A stretch of DNA of 48,209 bases, taken from NCBI GenBank assembly GCA_020726265.1, contig DYSZ01000008.1:1-48209 (forward strand). The letters run 5' to 3'. Source of the stretch: Draconibacterium orientale (GTDB lineage: Bacteria > Bacteroidota > Bacteroidia > Bacteroidales > Prolixibacteraceae). Each line of letters opens with the position of its first letter. The first letter of the stretch is position 1. Made by a program: the position numbers and the translations under genes. Shown piece by piece: positions 9,766 to 18,977 of this stretch. Under the pieces are notes generated by a model that saw nothing but the letters and a program-made list of their open reading frames with translations, was not told the origin of the DNA and ran no database searches.

Positions 9766-10662
9766 TTAAGCGTTACTCCAGCTGTTCAGTTTGTTTTCCA
9801 TAAAATGAACATAGGCATGTTCGAGATTTGGTTTTATTTGCGTGCCGTAATAGCCGTTAATATTTTCGGCCACAACCTGAACTTCCCACCCGCCATCAAT
9901 TGGAATTGTTGAAATTACAGGGTATTTTTCGTTGATTTCGAGGTACTCTTTCTCGGTGGCTTTAATCAGCCATACAAATCCTTCTGCTTCTTTTACCAAT
10001 TGTTCAGGCGAGCCTGAAAATGCAAGATTTCCTTTATTGAGCAGTGCCATATTATCGCAGGTACTCGAAATATCGCCAACAATGTGGGTTGAAAGGATAA
10101 TGGTTACGTCGCGCGTGCTGATGGTTGAAAGCAGGTTGCGGAAACGGATGCGTTCTTCGGGGTCGAGGCCGGTGGTTGGTTCGTCAACGATAATTATTTT
10201 AGGATCGTTGATTAGTGCCTGTGCAATTCCGAGCCTTCGTTTCATACCGCCCGAGAGTTTGTTGGCAATGCGGTCGCGCGCTTCAAACAAACCCACTTCC
10301 TCTAGCATTTGCTCAACCGCAGTGCGCCGGGTTGCTCCGTTTTTCATTCCGGCCAGGCGTGCTGCATAATCCAGAAATTCATAGGTTTTAAGTTTCGAGA
10401 AAAAACTGAAATCCTGCGGAAGATATCCGAGCATTGCACGGATTTCGCGGCGGTTTTTTGCCAGATCGAGGGTTCCGTTGATGGTAACTTTTCCGCTGCT
10501 GGGCTTCATCAGCGTTACCAGAATACGCATCAGTGTTGATTTTCCGGCGCCGTTTGGCCCAAGCAACCCAAACATTCCATTTGGAATTTCGAGATTCAGG
10601 TTTTTGATGGCATAACTTCCACCTTTATATACCTTGTTTAAATTTTCAATTTTAATGTGCAC
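9766..10662 (-). CDS. ABC transporter ATP-binding protein
   Basis: This 298-residue cytoplasmic ATPase energises the adjacent ABC-2 permease. Walker A GPNGAGKST is at residues 35-43, the Q-loop lies in GYLPQDF (79-85), signature LSGGM is at 136-140, Walker B IIIVDEP at 156-162 and the switch His at 193. The C-terminal about 80 residues are a variable extension ending in a region specific to this subfamily. The start is GTG (10660-10662); no in-frame ATG lies upstream before the promoter-like region. It is the first gene of the about 10 kb efflux operon. The ABC-2 class includes drug, lipid and polysaccharide exporters and the Nos/Gld type, so the substrate cannot be fixed. Confidence 0.93.
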   Translation of the reverse strand: MHIKIENLNKVYKGGSYAIKNLNLEIPNGMFGLLGPNGAGKSTLMRILVTLMKPSSGKVTINGTLDLAKNRREIRAMLGYLPQDFSFFSKLKTYEFLDYAARLAGMKNGATRRTAVEQMLEEVGLFEARDRIANKLSGGMKRRLGIAQALINDPKIIIVDEPTTGLDPEERIRFRNLLSTISTRDVTIILSTHIVGDISSTCDNMALLNKGNLAFSGSPEQLVKEAEGFVWLIKATEKEYLEINEKYPVISTIPIDGGWEVQVVAENINGYYGTQIKPNLEHAYVHFMENKLNSWSNA

Positions 10663-10760
10663 AGTTAAATTTAGTTGAAATTTGTGAAACAGTGCTTTTG
10701 ACTTTTACTTTTAAAAATAGTTTAAAAGCAAAAAATTCGTCAGCAGCAATAAAATTAAAC

Positions 10761-10768
10761 CAAATATA
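10761..10768 (-). promoter_or_regulatory. Candidate Bacteroidota -7 box for the ABC/RND operon
   Basis: On the minus strand this reads TATATTTG, an exact match to the Bacteroidota -7 consensus TAnnTTTG. It lies about 98 bases before the GTG of the ABC ATPase gene. No clear TTG or TTTG element is seen at the usual upstream distance, so it is a half-match only. The rest of the 231-base gap (10663-10893) is AT-rich and shows no gene or strong hairpin. Confidence 0.4.
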
Positions 10769-10893
10769 ATCAGTTGGAATAGTAACTGTTACATTACAGC
10801 CAAAAGCCGGTTTCTTTCGGATTAGTTTTTTGACAAACAGATATGCGAATCAGGCTGCTTATTAATAAAATTGATAGATCACAAAAGCTGATT

Positions 10894-11517
10894 TCAACGC
10901 CTGTAAAAATTCATTTCATCAAGATATTCCCAGGATTTTTGAGGCATAAAATGCCGTACATCTTTGCTCGATTTTATTGATTCGCGGATGAATGACGACG
11001 AGATTTCCATCAGCGGAGTATTTTCCGCGATGCTAATATTTGGGTGTTTCATTATTTTTGATTCATCGAATCCCGGACGAGGATAAATGATGATACCATA
11101 ATTTTCAAGAATCACCTGGTAGTTTTTCCATTTGTGAAAGCTCTCAAGGTTGTCGGACCCCATGATAATTGAAAACTGGTGGTTGGGGAACTTCTCGTGT
11201 AAATAGGCGAGCGTGTCAATGGTGTAGTTTGGTTTTGGCAGGCCAAATTCGATGTTTGAAGTGCGAAAACGCGGGTCGCCATCAATGGCACGGTTAACGA
11301 GTTCGAGCCGGTGATAATCATCGAGAAGGTTTTCCTGTGTTTTGTGCGGATTTTGCGGCGAAACCACAAACCAAAGCTGGTCGATTCCGGTAAATTCGAC
11401 CATATAATTGGCAATGACCATGTGACCGATGTGTACCGGATTGTATGAGCCAAAATAAAGCCCCACTTTGAAACTGACGGGTTTTGGCGAGAAAATGTCG
11501 GTTAAAATGTCGGACAT
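10894..11517 (-). CDS. nadD: Nicotinate-nucleotide adenylyltransferase
   Basis: NadD joins ATP and nicotinate mononucleotide to make deamido-NAD in NAD synthesis, in the cytoplasm. The 207-residue protein has the nucleotidyltransferase signature GSYNPVHIGH at residues 23-32 and the second family motif ISSSFIRESI near residue 175. GSDNLESFHKW matches the NadD pattern GxDxLxxxxxW. The start is ATG 11515-11517. It follows gmk and yicC on the same strand with a gap of 58 bp, a common housekeeping order in Bacteroidota. Assignment is firm. Confidence 0.95.
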   Translation of the reverse strand: MSDILTDIFSPKPVSFKVGLYFGSYNPVHIGHMVIANYMVEFTGIDQLWFVVSPQNPHKTQENLLDDYHRLELVNRAIDGDPRFRTSNIEFGLPKPNYTIDTLAYLHEKFPNHQFSIIMGSDNLESFHKWKNYQVILENYGIIIYPRPGFDESKIMKHPNISIAENTPLMEISSSFIRESIKSSKDVRHFMPQKSWEYLDEMNFYRR

Positions 11518-11575
11518 GACAAATGATTAAAAATGAAAAATTTATAATTAAAAAACGAAAGAGAAGTAATTCTTT

Positions 11576-12139
11576 TCAGGCAATAAAATTATGCACCAGC
11601 TTTTCAGCTTCAATCACAGCTTTTTCGATATTTTCGTTTACCACAATTACATCAAATTTATCAGCAAACGAAAGCTCGTGTTCGGCTTTGGCAATGCGCA
11701 TCGCTATTTTTTCTTCGGTTTCGGTGGATCGGTTTTTTAATCGGGTTCGTAACTCCTCAACCGAAGGCGGCTGTACAAAAATGGCAAGCGCCTGTTCTTC
11801 AAATTGCCTTTTAATATTCAGACCACCAATCACATCCACGTCGAAAATCACATGTTTCCCGGCATCGCAAATTCTGTCAACTTCGCTTTTCAGTGTTCCG
11901 TAACAGATGCCACTATAAACTTCTTCCCATTCTAAAAAATCACCGGCTTCAACCTTGTTTTTAAATTCTTCAATGGTGAGAAAATAGTAATCGCGGCCAT
12001 GTAATTCGTTGGGCCGTGGCGAGCGGCTTGTAGCTGAAACAGAGAATTCGAGGTTGAGCCCACGTTCGAGCAACTGCCTCACAATGGTGGTTTTACCTGC
12101 ACCCGATGGTGCTGAAAATATAATGAGCTTACCTTTCAT
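11576..12139 (-). CDS. gmk: Guanylate kinase
   Basis: Gmk phosphorylates GMP to GDP with ATP in the cytoplasm. The 187-residue protein has the P-loop SAPSGAGKTT at residues 9-18, the GMP-binding SRSPRPNELHGRDYYF segment and the lid region VQPPSVEELRTRLKNR. Length is normal for the family. Its ATG (12137-12139) overlaps the end of the YicC gene by 4 bases, so the two are translationally coupled. Confidence 0.96.
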   Translation of the reverse strand: MKGKLIIFSAPSGAGKTTIVRQLLERGLNLEFSVSATSRSPRPNELHGRDYYFLTIEEFKNKVEAGDFLEWEEVYSGICYGTLKSEVDRICDAGKHVIFDVDVIGGLNIKRQFEEQALAIFVQPPSVEELRTRLKNRSTETEEKIAMRIAKAEHELSFADKFDVIVVNENIEKAVIEAEKLVHNFIA

Positions 12140-13011
12140 AAAACATTCAGCAACTGTTCTTTAATTCGTTCGAGATAGTCTTTCATTTGTACCACAATTC
12201 GCTGTATTTCGATATGATTGGCTTTTGACCCGATTGTATTGATTTCGCGTCCCAGTTCCTGCGAAATAAACCCGAGTTTTTTACCTGTAGGTACGGGTTC
12301 GTCAATGGTTTCGAGGAAATACTTGCAGTGGTTAGCCAATCGTACTTTTTCTTCGTTGATGTCAAGTTTTTCGAGGTAGAAAATCAGTTCCTGCTCAAAA
12401 CGGTTTTTGTCAACACCGCCTGCTGATTTTAAACTTTCAAGATTTTCAGAAAGCCTTGCCTTAACCGAGTCAAGCCGGTGCGGCTCAAAAGGCTCAATCA
12501 TTACCTGAAGTTTTTGAATGGCTGTCAGATTCCGTACAATATCTACTCGCAGCGCATTACCCTCCTGTTCCCTGAATTTATCGATGTCGGCAATTGCTTT
12601 CTGAATATTTTTTAAAACTATCGCCCATTCCTGCTCATCGAGTGTAAGGTATTCGGTTTTAACCACATCTGGTAAACGCAAAACAGCTTGAATAGTTGAT
12701 TGGTCGGTGGCAAGATTAAGTTCGGTGTTGATTTTTGCCAGTTGGTGAAAATAGCTTTTCAGAATTGGCTCATTAATTTTCGAACTGGTTTCGTCGCCCA
12801 GGTTTTCGATATAAAGGTTAAAGTCGATTTTACCGCGCTCCAGTTTATCCGAGAGTTCGCGCCTGATTTCAATGTCCTTCTCCCGGTACAACGCCGGAAT
12901 CCGGGTGTTGATGTCGGTTTGTTTACTATTAAGCGATTTAATTTCGATGGTGAATTTTTTGTTGTTCACTTCGAATTCGGCTCTGCCGAAACCAGTCATT
13001 GATTTTATCAT
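12136..13011 (-). CDS. YicC family endoribonuclease
   Basis: This 291-residue cytoplasmic protein begins with the hallmark MIKSMTGFGRAE and ends with the conserved DUF1732 region (GREINTIGSKANHIEIQRIV...MKDYLERIKEQLLNVL). YicC proteins are now known as endoribonucleases with a role in RNA turnover. The sequence shows the full family length. The start is ATG 13009-13011. It is coupled to gmk by a 4-base overlap, which matches the very common yicC-gmk order in bacteria. Confidence 0.93.
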   Translation of the reverse strand: MIKSMTGFGRAEFEVNNKKFTIEIKSLNSKQTDINTRIPALYREKDIEIRRELSDKLERGKIDFNLYIENLGDETSSKINEPILKSYFHQLAKINTELNLATDQSTIQAVLRLPDVVKTEYLTLDEQEWAIVLKNIQKAIADIDKFREQEGNALRVDIVRNLTAIQKLQVMIEPFEPHRLDSVKARLSENLESLKSAGGVDKNRFEQELIFYLEKLDINEEKVRLANHCKYFLETIDEPVPTGKKLGFISQELGREINTIGSKANHIEIQRIVVQMKDYLERIKEQLLNVL

Positions 13012-13073
13012 GTTTGTGTTTTTATGCGAATGTAAGAGAAAGTCTGATGTCTGAAGTCTTAACCCCGAATTTT

Positions 13074-14255
13074 TCAGGAAATTACGCCTGACCCAATCAA
13101 TTCGTCGCCGTCGTACCAGGCGGCAAACTGCCCCGAAGTAATTCCGCGTTGTTCGTTATCGAAGATAAAATAAGCACCTTCTTCTTTCATAAATATGGTC
13201 CCTTTTTCCAGCGGTTGCCTGTACCGGATGCGAATTTCATAACTGCGCTTTTCTCCAGGTTGCATCTTTAAATCCGTTCTTATCCAATGCATATCGGCGG
13301 CAGCAATAAAAAGTCCCTTCCTGTGCAGCCCAGAGTGGTTTTGGCCTTCTCCAACATAAATAATGTTGCGTTGTACATCGGTGCCAATAACAAAAAGTGG
13401 TTCTTTGTGTCCGCCAATATTCAGTCCTTTTCGCTGCCCAATGGTGTAAAAATGTGCACCTTGGTGTTCGCCAATTATTTTGCCGTTCCAGGGTTTAAAG
13501 GGGAAAGGAAAACAGAGCTTGCTGAAGTTTTCTTCGGCAACTTCAACCTGCTTTTTCTTCTCCATAAATTCAGCATCAATTTCAATGATGTTGCCGGTTT
13601 TGGGTTCGAGCTGTTGCTGCAAAAAGGTGGGTAAATCAACTTTCCCGACAAAACAAATGCCCTGCGAGTCCTTGCGTTCGGCAGTGGGCAGGTTTTGTTG
13701 ACGGGCAATTTCCCTTACTTCGGGTTTCAGCAAATCGCCAATCGGGAAAAGCGCCCGCGAAAGTTGTTGCTGGTTGAGCTGGCATAAAAAATAACTTTGG
13801 TCTTTATTCGGGTCTTTCCCGGCAAGCAGTTGGTACATTGGTTCTCCGTTCACTTCAAATTCGCTTTTGCGACAATAATGACCAGTGGCAACAAAGTCGG
13901 CATCAAATTTCAGCGCCTCGTTTAAAAAGGTATCGAATTTAATTTCGCGGTTACAAAGCACATCGGGGTTGGGTGTGCGGCCAGCCTTGTATTCAGCAAA
14001 CATGTAATCCACCACCCGTTTCTTATAGTCAACGCTCAAATCAACAATATGAAAAGGGATATTGAGTTTTTTGGCCACCATGCGGGCAATCAGCGCATCC
14101 TCCTCCCAGGTACAGGCACTTGTAATATTCCCGACACGTTCGTGCCAGTTTACCATAAAAAGTGCGATGAGATCGTGCCCCTGTTCCTTTAAAAGATAGG
14201 CTGCCACACTTGAATCAACGCCTCCTGAAAGTCCGATAACAACCCGTTTCTTCAT
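13074..14255 (-). CDS. mnmA: tRNA-specific 2-thiouridylase
   Basis: MnmA installs sulfur at U34 of the tRNAs for Lys, Glu and Gln, taking sulfur from a persulfide relay. The 393-residue protein has the PP-loop GLSGGVDSSVAA at residues 8-19, the catalytic Cys101 in NPDVLCNREIKF and the second Cys201 in QGICFVG, so the active site is complete. The ATG at 14253-14255 is chosen because the PP-loop family normally starts right before VVIGLSGG; the open frame extends six codons further without support. It lies 62 bp before the YicC gene on the same strand. Confidence 0.95.
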   Translation of the reverse strand: MKKRVVIGLSGGVDSSVAAYLLKEQGHDLIALFMVNWHERVGNITSACTWEEDALIARMVAKKLNIPFHIVDLSVDYKKRVVDYMFAEYKAGRTPNPDVLCNREIKFDTFLNEALKFDADFVATGHYCRKSEFEVNGEPMYQLLAGKDPNKDQSYFLCQLNQQQLSRALFPIGDLLKPEVREIARQQNLPTAERKDSQGICFVGKVDLPTFLQQQLEPKTGNIIEIDAEFMEKKKQVEVAEENFSKLCFPFPFKPWNGKIIGEHQGAHFYTIGQRKGLNIGGHKEPLFVIGTDVQRNIIYVGEGQNHSGLHRKGLFIAAADMHWIRTDLKMQPGEKRSYEIRIRYRQPLEKGTIFMKEEGAYFIFDNEQRGITSGQFAAWYDGDELIGSGVIS

Positions 14256-14327
14256 AGGCTGCAAAAATAGCAATAAAAAGAGTGCTTTGTAAAGGGGGCT
14301 AAATCATCAGAAAATAGCTGTAAGATT

Positions 14328-15203
14328 TTAATTTGTTTTCCCGAATGGTATAGTAAAACCAAGCCAGGGCAAAGCAATAAATGTATCAATGTCAGATGAA
14401 ATGGGTAGAAAAAGTCCGTAATCGATAGCTGCCTTTTTGATAATCCAGCGTCCGCCGGCCGAAAACATAACAACTGTAGTTCCATCGGCACTTATTAAAT
14501 AGTTTTCTGTAATAAAATAGCCACGGTTTGTAATCCTGAACATTCCACTGAAATTAATTAAAGGCGAAGGTGCCCATTCGCCACCGGCAAACATTGCCCC
14601 ACCTCCGATAGATACATTGGCATCGCGTGAGCCAAAAGTTGCATTGGAATATAGAATTCCGAAACCGGTGCCTTCTTCACCCAAAACAGTACCAACAATC
14701 GCGCCCACCCCAATATTAAACTGATCCTTTTTAACAGGAATTGAAAATTTAGGCGTGATGAATATAGGTGTAGGTGCACCACCAAATAAAAACGCGGGAA
14801 CAATTCCTGCTCCAATTGAAAAATAGTCGGTTACACCATATGAAAACTGGTTCCACAAAACCCAGATATTTTGATAATATCCTTCACCCCTTTTTAGCCC
14901 GTACCCGTTGGGCGACCAAAAATACCGTGTTGATTGCGGATTTTCGAACCAGAGTTTACCGTCCTTTATTTGCTGAACCTGCACGGATTCAGTATTTTTG
15001 ATATCTGCTTTCAGGATTGTGATTTCTCCCAGCTTTTCGGTTTTGAGAACCGTTTTTGTTGAGTCGTCACTTATTACCTGCCCGATAAATTCGTTCCCGT
15101 CGGTAGTTTCAATTTTTACAAGAAGGGTGTCGCCAGTGTTTTGAGCATTAGCAAAAAGCACCGTGATGCAGAACATTACAAAAAATACAATTCTCATTTT
15201 CAT
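14328..15203 (-). CDS. Predicted outer-membrane beta-barrel protein, function unknown
   Basis: I do not recognise a named family. The 291-residue protein starts with a signal peptide (MKMRIVFFVMFCITVLFANAQ). A short domain follows, DTLLVKIETTDGNEFIGQVISDD, which resembles an SH3-like beta unit. The rest is rich in alternating hydrophobic and glycine residues (FSIGAGIVPAFLFGG, VSIGGGAMFAGGEW, FGKTN at the end), as in small outer-membrane barrels. Start ATG 15201-15203 is chosen because the signal peptide begins there. A TAATTTTG -7-like box lies at 15246-15253 on this strand. Neighbours (mnmA, helicase) give no functional hint. Confidence 0.7.
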   Translation of the reverse strand: MKMRIVFFVMFCITVLFANAQNTGDTLLVKIETTDGNEFIGQVISDDSTKTVLKTEKLGEITILKADIKNTESVQVQQIKDGKLWFENPQSTRYFWSPNGYGLKRGEGYYQNIWVLWNQFSYGVTDYFSIGAGIVPAFLFGGAPTPIFITPKFSIPVKKDQFNIGVGAIVGTVLGEEGTGFGILYSNATFGSRDANVSIGGGAMFAGGEWAPSPLINFSGMFRITNRGYFITENYLISADGTTVVMFSAGGRWIIKKAAIDYGLFLPISSDIDTFIALPWLGFTIPFGKTN

Positions 15204-15265
15204 AGCACAGGATTTTAAGTTTGATAATACTGAAACGAAATGTAGCAAAATTAATCCACCCGCAG

Positions 15266-16555
15266 TTATTGTCCTTTGGGTTTTTTATGCCAGTATTGTT
15301 TTCCTTTAGGCGGATTTTGGCTATTGCGGGGACTCTGATTGCCGGTAGTCGACGACTTTTTAGGTTTATGAAATCCGCTTTTGTGCGGACGGCCTCTGAA
15401 TGGCTTTAACTGCCAGGCAGGTCCTGTGCCGAATTTTTCGGGAAGCGGGATCTTAAAAACCTCACGTTCAATTAGTTTTTCAATCTGGTGAAATTTGAAC
15501 ATGTCTTCCTCATTCACCAGCGTGAGCGCTACACCGGTGGCATCGGCACGGGCGGTACGTCCAACACGGTGAACGTAATCCTCTGCATCGTTCGGTACAT
15601 CATAATTGATAACCAGATTAATGTCTTTAATATCAATTCCGCGGCTCATTACATCGGTTGCCACCAGAATCCGGATGCGTTTCGACCTGAATCCCTGCAA
15701 AACTTCTTCACGCTGAGCCTGTTCCAGGTCCGACGAAATTGCTTCTGCCGGCAATTTCATCCTTTTCAGTTCGCGGGCAAGTTCGTTGACTGCTCTTTTT
15801 GTGGAACAAAAAATCAGAATACTGTTGTATTCAGGGTTTTCAGCAATGAGGTGACTTATGAGTTTGTTTTTCTGCTGGTTGAAAGTAAGGTAAGCGGCCT
15901 GAAGTACTCCTTCGGCTGGTTTCGAAATGGAAATATTTATTTCTTTTGGGTTGACAAGTACCTGTTGTGCAAGACTTCTGATTTTTGATGCCATTGTTGC
16001 ACTAAACATCAGCGTTTGTCTTTCCTTTGGCAGGTACGAAATGATTTTAACGATGTCTTCGTAAAACCCGATGTCAAGCATCCGGTCGGCTTCGTCAAGA
16101 ATCAGAAATTTTATTGTGTCGAATTTAACATAGCCAAGGTTGAGGTGCGAAATCAGTTTTCCAGGTGTAGCAACTACAATATCAGCGCCTTGTGTGAGTG
16201 CTATTTTTTGCTGGCCCCAGTTGTCGCCATCACCACCGCCATAAATTGCTATCGAGTTGATTCCCATTGTGTAACCAATTCCCTGAACCTGCTGGTCGAT
16301 TTGCATGCAAAGTTCGCGGGTGGGTACAATAATTAATGTTGATGTTTCGCCGCCGGGCAGGCTGGCAATTAGATCGAGGATGGGCAGTAAGAATGCTGCG
16401 GTTTTTCCGGTGCCGGTTTGAGCGCAGGCTATGAGGTCGTTTCCTTCGAGAATGATTGGAATGGCTTGTTCCTGGATTGGGGTAGCTTCTTTAAAACCCA
16501 TGTACGAAATGGCATCCAGCAGATCGTCGTGAATTCCTAATTCTGAGAATTTCAT
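15266..16555 (-). CDS. DEAD-box ATP-dependent RNA helicase (RhlE-like)
   Basis: This 429-residue cytoplasmic RNA helicase should unwind structured RNA during ribosome assembly, decay or cold adaptation. The order of motifs is complete: F plus Q-motif (FKEATPIQ, 21-28), motif I AQTGTGKT (45-52), motif II DEAD in ILDEADRM, motif III FSATM, and motif VI HRVGRTARA. The last about 50 residues form a basic, low-complexity tail (PHKSGFHKPKK, HKKPKGQ), which in this family binds RNA. The ATG at 16553-16555 gives the usual MKFSELGI start; the upstream extension has no support. The 5' leader holds an inverted repeat (see 16565-16587). Confidence 0.93.
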   Translation of the reverse strand: MKFSELGIHDDLLDAISYMGFKEATPIQEQAIPIILEGNDLIACAQTGTGKTAAFLLPILDLIASLPGGETSTLIIVPTRELCMQIDQQVQGIGYTMGINSIAIYGGGDGDNWGQQKIALTQGADIVVATPGKLISHLNLGYVKFDTIKFLILDEADRMLDIGFYEDIVKIISYLPKERQTLMFSATMASKIRSLAQQVLVNPKEINISISKPAEGVLQAAYLTFNQQKNKLISHLIAENPEYNSILIFCSTKRAVNELARELKRMKLPAEAISSDLEQAQREEVLQGFRSKRIRILVATDVMSRGIDIKDINLVINYDVPNDAEDYVHRVGRTARADATGVALTLVNEEDMFKFHQIEKLIEREVFKIPLPEKFGTGPAWQLKPFRGRPHKSGFHKPKKSSTTGNQSPRNSQNPPKGKQYWHKKPKGQ

Positions 16556-16564
16556 AAAAGATAA

Positions 16565-16593
16565 TGTATCAACTAAATATTGATACAAAGGTA
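16565..16593 (-). promoter_or_regulatory. Promoter -7 box with overlapping inverted repeat before the helicase
   Basis: On the minus strand TACCTTTG (16586-16593) matches the Bacteroidota -7 consensus TAnnTTTG. Directly downstream, TGTATCAA (16565-16572) and TTGATACA (16580-16587) form a perfect 8-base inverted repeat with a 7-base spacer. The expected transcription start falls inside the repeat, so it could be a repressor site or a 5'-end hairpin in the short leader. No good -33 element was found. Confidence 0.45.
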
Positions 16594-16616
16594 GATAAAT
16601 TGTTCGCTTTCCTGCT

Positions 16617-17876
16617 TTATTGAATTAATAGTTGTTGCATCCGCAAATTTTTGTAGCTATCCCACTTAAAATTGCTGATAAAATCGAGACCTTTCCGGGC
16701 ACCGAGCAAAAAAAGTTTCTTTTTGCTTTCGTCGCTCATTTTAAAGTTGAGCCAGTTAAAATCTTTGTCGGCATCAATAAAACATATCAATTTCTGAAAA
16801 TCGGGATTTTGAATCAGAAACTCGTTGTCAGCGTCGTGCCGCATTGTGCTGATCATCGAACCCACGAACCCGCCAAGATCATCAATGTTGGAACACTCGT
16901 CACGGTAAGCACTTAGTTTTACACCAAAAGTAGGTTTTCGCGGGGCATTTCCGCTCTTTGAGTGAAACACATTGATGGGAAAATTCGAAATCATTCCGCC
17001 ATCAACAAACTTCACTTTTTTAGGAATAGGTCCGTGGAAGTTGGTGTATTTTATCCACGAGTCGTTGGCTGGCTTTCCTGCGTCAGGAATGTCATCAATT
17101 TCGAATGGGGTAAAAAAGAATGGAACCGACATGGATGCCCGTACTAATTTTGCTGGCGATATTTCCCACATTTTGTCGCCCCAATACAAGTGAGCCATTT
17201 TTGGAAACTGAACTTTCGATTGTGTGGTTAAATCTGCGGTTATGATGTGAACATGAGCATAATCATCGGGGATTAGTTCACCGGTAAGCCTGTTTTTTAG
17301 GCCCACCGGGAAATATTTTTTACCACGTTTATCAATCAGTTCGCCAACTGTCGTTATGGTATTCGACGAGTCACGCAACACCTTTTCAATCCATATTTCG
17401 AAAGCGTTTCCAGGGTTCAACCCAAGGTTAACAAAAAGCGCCTTTTTCACTTTGGGGAAGTTGAAAGCCAGTTTCCAAAACATTTTTTTTAACGGAGTGC
17501 CATCAATAACTTTCTGAATAATTTTTTTCAGTGATGTGTCGCCATCAACAAATTCAAATAAATCCTGTTTGGCCAGCACATCGAGCACCTGTTTCGATTT
17601 GGCTTTGTCGATGCTGTCGATACCGGCAAGCACCAAAGTATTAATAGCTCCGGCAGAGGTTCCTGCCAAATGAAAAAACCGAATTCCCGCAGTTTCAAGG
17701 ATATAAGTGTAACCTACGAGAGCGATGCCAAGCACACCGCCGCCTTCCTGAACAAGATCAACGTATTGATTTCCTTCATCATCAATGATATCGGAATACA
17801 CATTTGTTTTTAGTTTTTCAGCTTCCTTCAACATTTTCTGAAATTCAGGCTGGTTGGTAAAATCCTCGTAAGTCAT
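16617..17876 (-). CDS. Patatin-like phospholipase
   Basis: This 419-residue protein is a serine lipid acyl hydrolase of the patatin family. The oxyanion loop EGGGVLG is at residues 44-50, the nucleophile elbow GTSAG at 72-76 (Ser74) and the catalytic Asp in VDGGMISNFP (Asp292), so the Ser-Asp dyad is intact. No signal peptide is visible, so a cytoplasmic or membrane-associated enzyme is likelier than the exported, barrel-fused patatins seen in the phylum. The start is ATG 17874-17876. Likely substrates are membrane phospholipids, but the physiological role cannot be read from the neighbours. Confidence 0.9.
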   Translation of the reverse strand: MTYEDFTNQPEFQKMLKEAEKLKTNVYSDIIDDEGNQYVDLVQEGGGVLGIALVGYTYILETAGIRFFHLAGTSAGAINTLVLAGIDSIDKAKSKQVLDVLAKQDLFEFVDGDTSLKKIIQKVIDGTPLKKMFWKLAFNFPKVKKALFVNLGLNPGNAFEIWIEKVLRDSSNTITTVGELIDKRGKKYFPVGLKNRLTGELIPDDYAHVHIITADLTTQSKVQFPKMAHLYWGDKMWEISPAKLVRASMSVPFFFTPFEIDDIPDAGKPANDSWIKYTNFHGPIPKKVKFVDGGMISNFPINVFHSKSGNAPRKPTFGVKLSAYRDECSNIDDLGGFVGSMISTMRHDADNEFLIQNPDFQKLICFIDADKDFNWLNFKMSDESKKKLFLLGARKGLDFISNFKWDSYKNLRMQQLLIQ

Positions 17877-17966
17877 TGTAATTTTGAATTTAATGATTGT
17901 TAGCTGCTGAAAAGTTACGGAATTTGAATGGTTCGAAGCAAATAATAAAGATAAAAATACCTGAAA

Positions 17967-18977
17967 TTAATGAAAAATAATTTTAACAGGCGTTCCACAA
18001 TTTGCACAACTCCCGTTTTTCCTGATATTTTGAATTTTAACTTCATACGTGTTCCTACGAATCAATAATTCTCCGCAATGTCTGCAAAACGTGGATGAAC
18101 GTTCCTGATTAGACATATTCCCAATATAAACATGATTTAAATGTTTTTTGGCAATTTCATACAGCAAAAGCATTGTTTCCGTTGGTGTCGTAGCTGTTTT
18201 TAATTTATACTTCGGAAAATAACGCGAAAGATGCAATGGAACATCTTTGCCAAGTTCTCCGGCAATCCAGTTCAACATATTTTCAAATTCTGCTTCGTCA
18301 TCGTTTAGTCCGGGAATAACCAGATTGGTTATTTCGAGGTGTGTCGGGCTTTCAGTAATAATTTTCAGCGTTTCTAAAACTGGTGCCAGCTTTCCTTTGG
18401 TTTGTTTCAGGTAAAAATCATCGGTAAAAGCTTTTAAGTCGATATTGAAAGCATCGATATAAGGAAGCAGATTTTGAAGTGGTTCGGGATTAATGTAACC
18501 GTTTGAAACGACTACGTTTTTGAGCCCAATTTCGTGTGCCGCTTTTGCTGTTTCGAGCATGAACTCGTAAAAAGTAAACGGTTCGTTGTAGGTGTAGGCA
18601 ATGCCTATGTTATTTGGAATTTGCAGCGCTTTTGCAACAATTTGTTCTGAAGTGATTTTCTGAAATCCTGTAAATTTAAAAGCAAAACATTGCGAAATCC
18701 GGTGGTTCTGACAAAATGAACAATGCAGGTTGCAACCCACTTCTCCTATCGAAAGTATGCTTCTGCCGGGATAAAAATGATAGAGTGGCTTTTTTTCGAT
18801 GGGGTCGATTCCGAAAGCGGCAATTTGATTGTAAACATGCGTAAACAGTTTTCCGTTTACATTTGATCGCACTTTGCAATTGCCCGTTTGCCTGGGTTTT
18901 AGCACACAATACCACGGGCAAAGGTCGCAACGAACAGCGGTTGCAGGTAATTGGGTGTAAAACTGAGCCTCATTCAT
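17967..18977 (-). CDS. amrS: AmmeMemoRadiSam-system radical SAM enzyme
   Basis: This 336-residue radical SAM protein belongs to the AmmeMemoRadiSam group, usually associated with AMMECR1 and Memo proteins; its chemistry is not settled. The cluster motif CNLHCSFC is at residues 82-89. An N-terminal cysteine group (CDLCPWYCVL) and a C-terminal zinc-ribbon-like pair (CRHCGELL and CANCGTPV) are both present. ATG 18975-18977 is preferred over an upstream TTG because the family starts just ahead of the CDLCPWYC motif. Neither an AMMECR1 nor a Memo gene lies in this window, so the companions must be elsewhere or absent. Confidence 0.88.
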   Translation of the reverse strand: MNEAQFYTQLPATAVRCDLCPWYCVLKPRQTGNCKVRSNVNGKLFTHVYNQIAAFGIDPIEKKPLYHFYPGRSILSIGEVGCNLHCSFCQNHRISQCFAFKFTGFQKITSEQIVAKALQIPNNIGIAYTYNEPFTFYEFMLETAKAAHEIGLKNVVVSNGYINPEPLQNLLPYIDAFNIDLKAFTDDFYLKQTKGKLAPVLETLKIITESPTHLEITNLVIPGLNDDEAEFENMLNWIAGELGKDVPLHLSRYFPKYKLKTATTPTETMLLLYEIAKKHLNHVYIGNMSNQERSSTFCRHCGELLIRRNTYEVKIQNIRKNGSCANCGTPVKIIFH

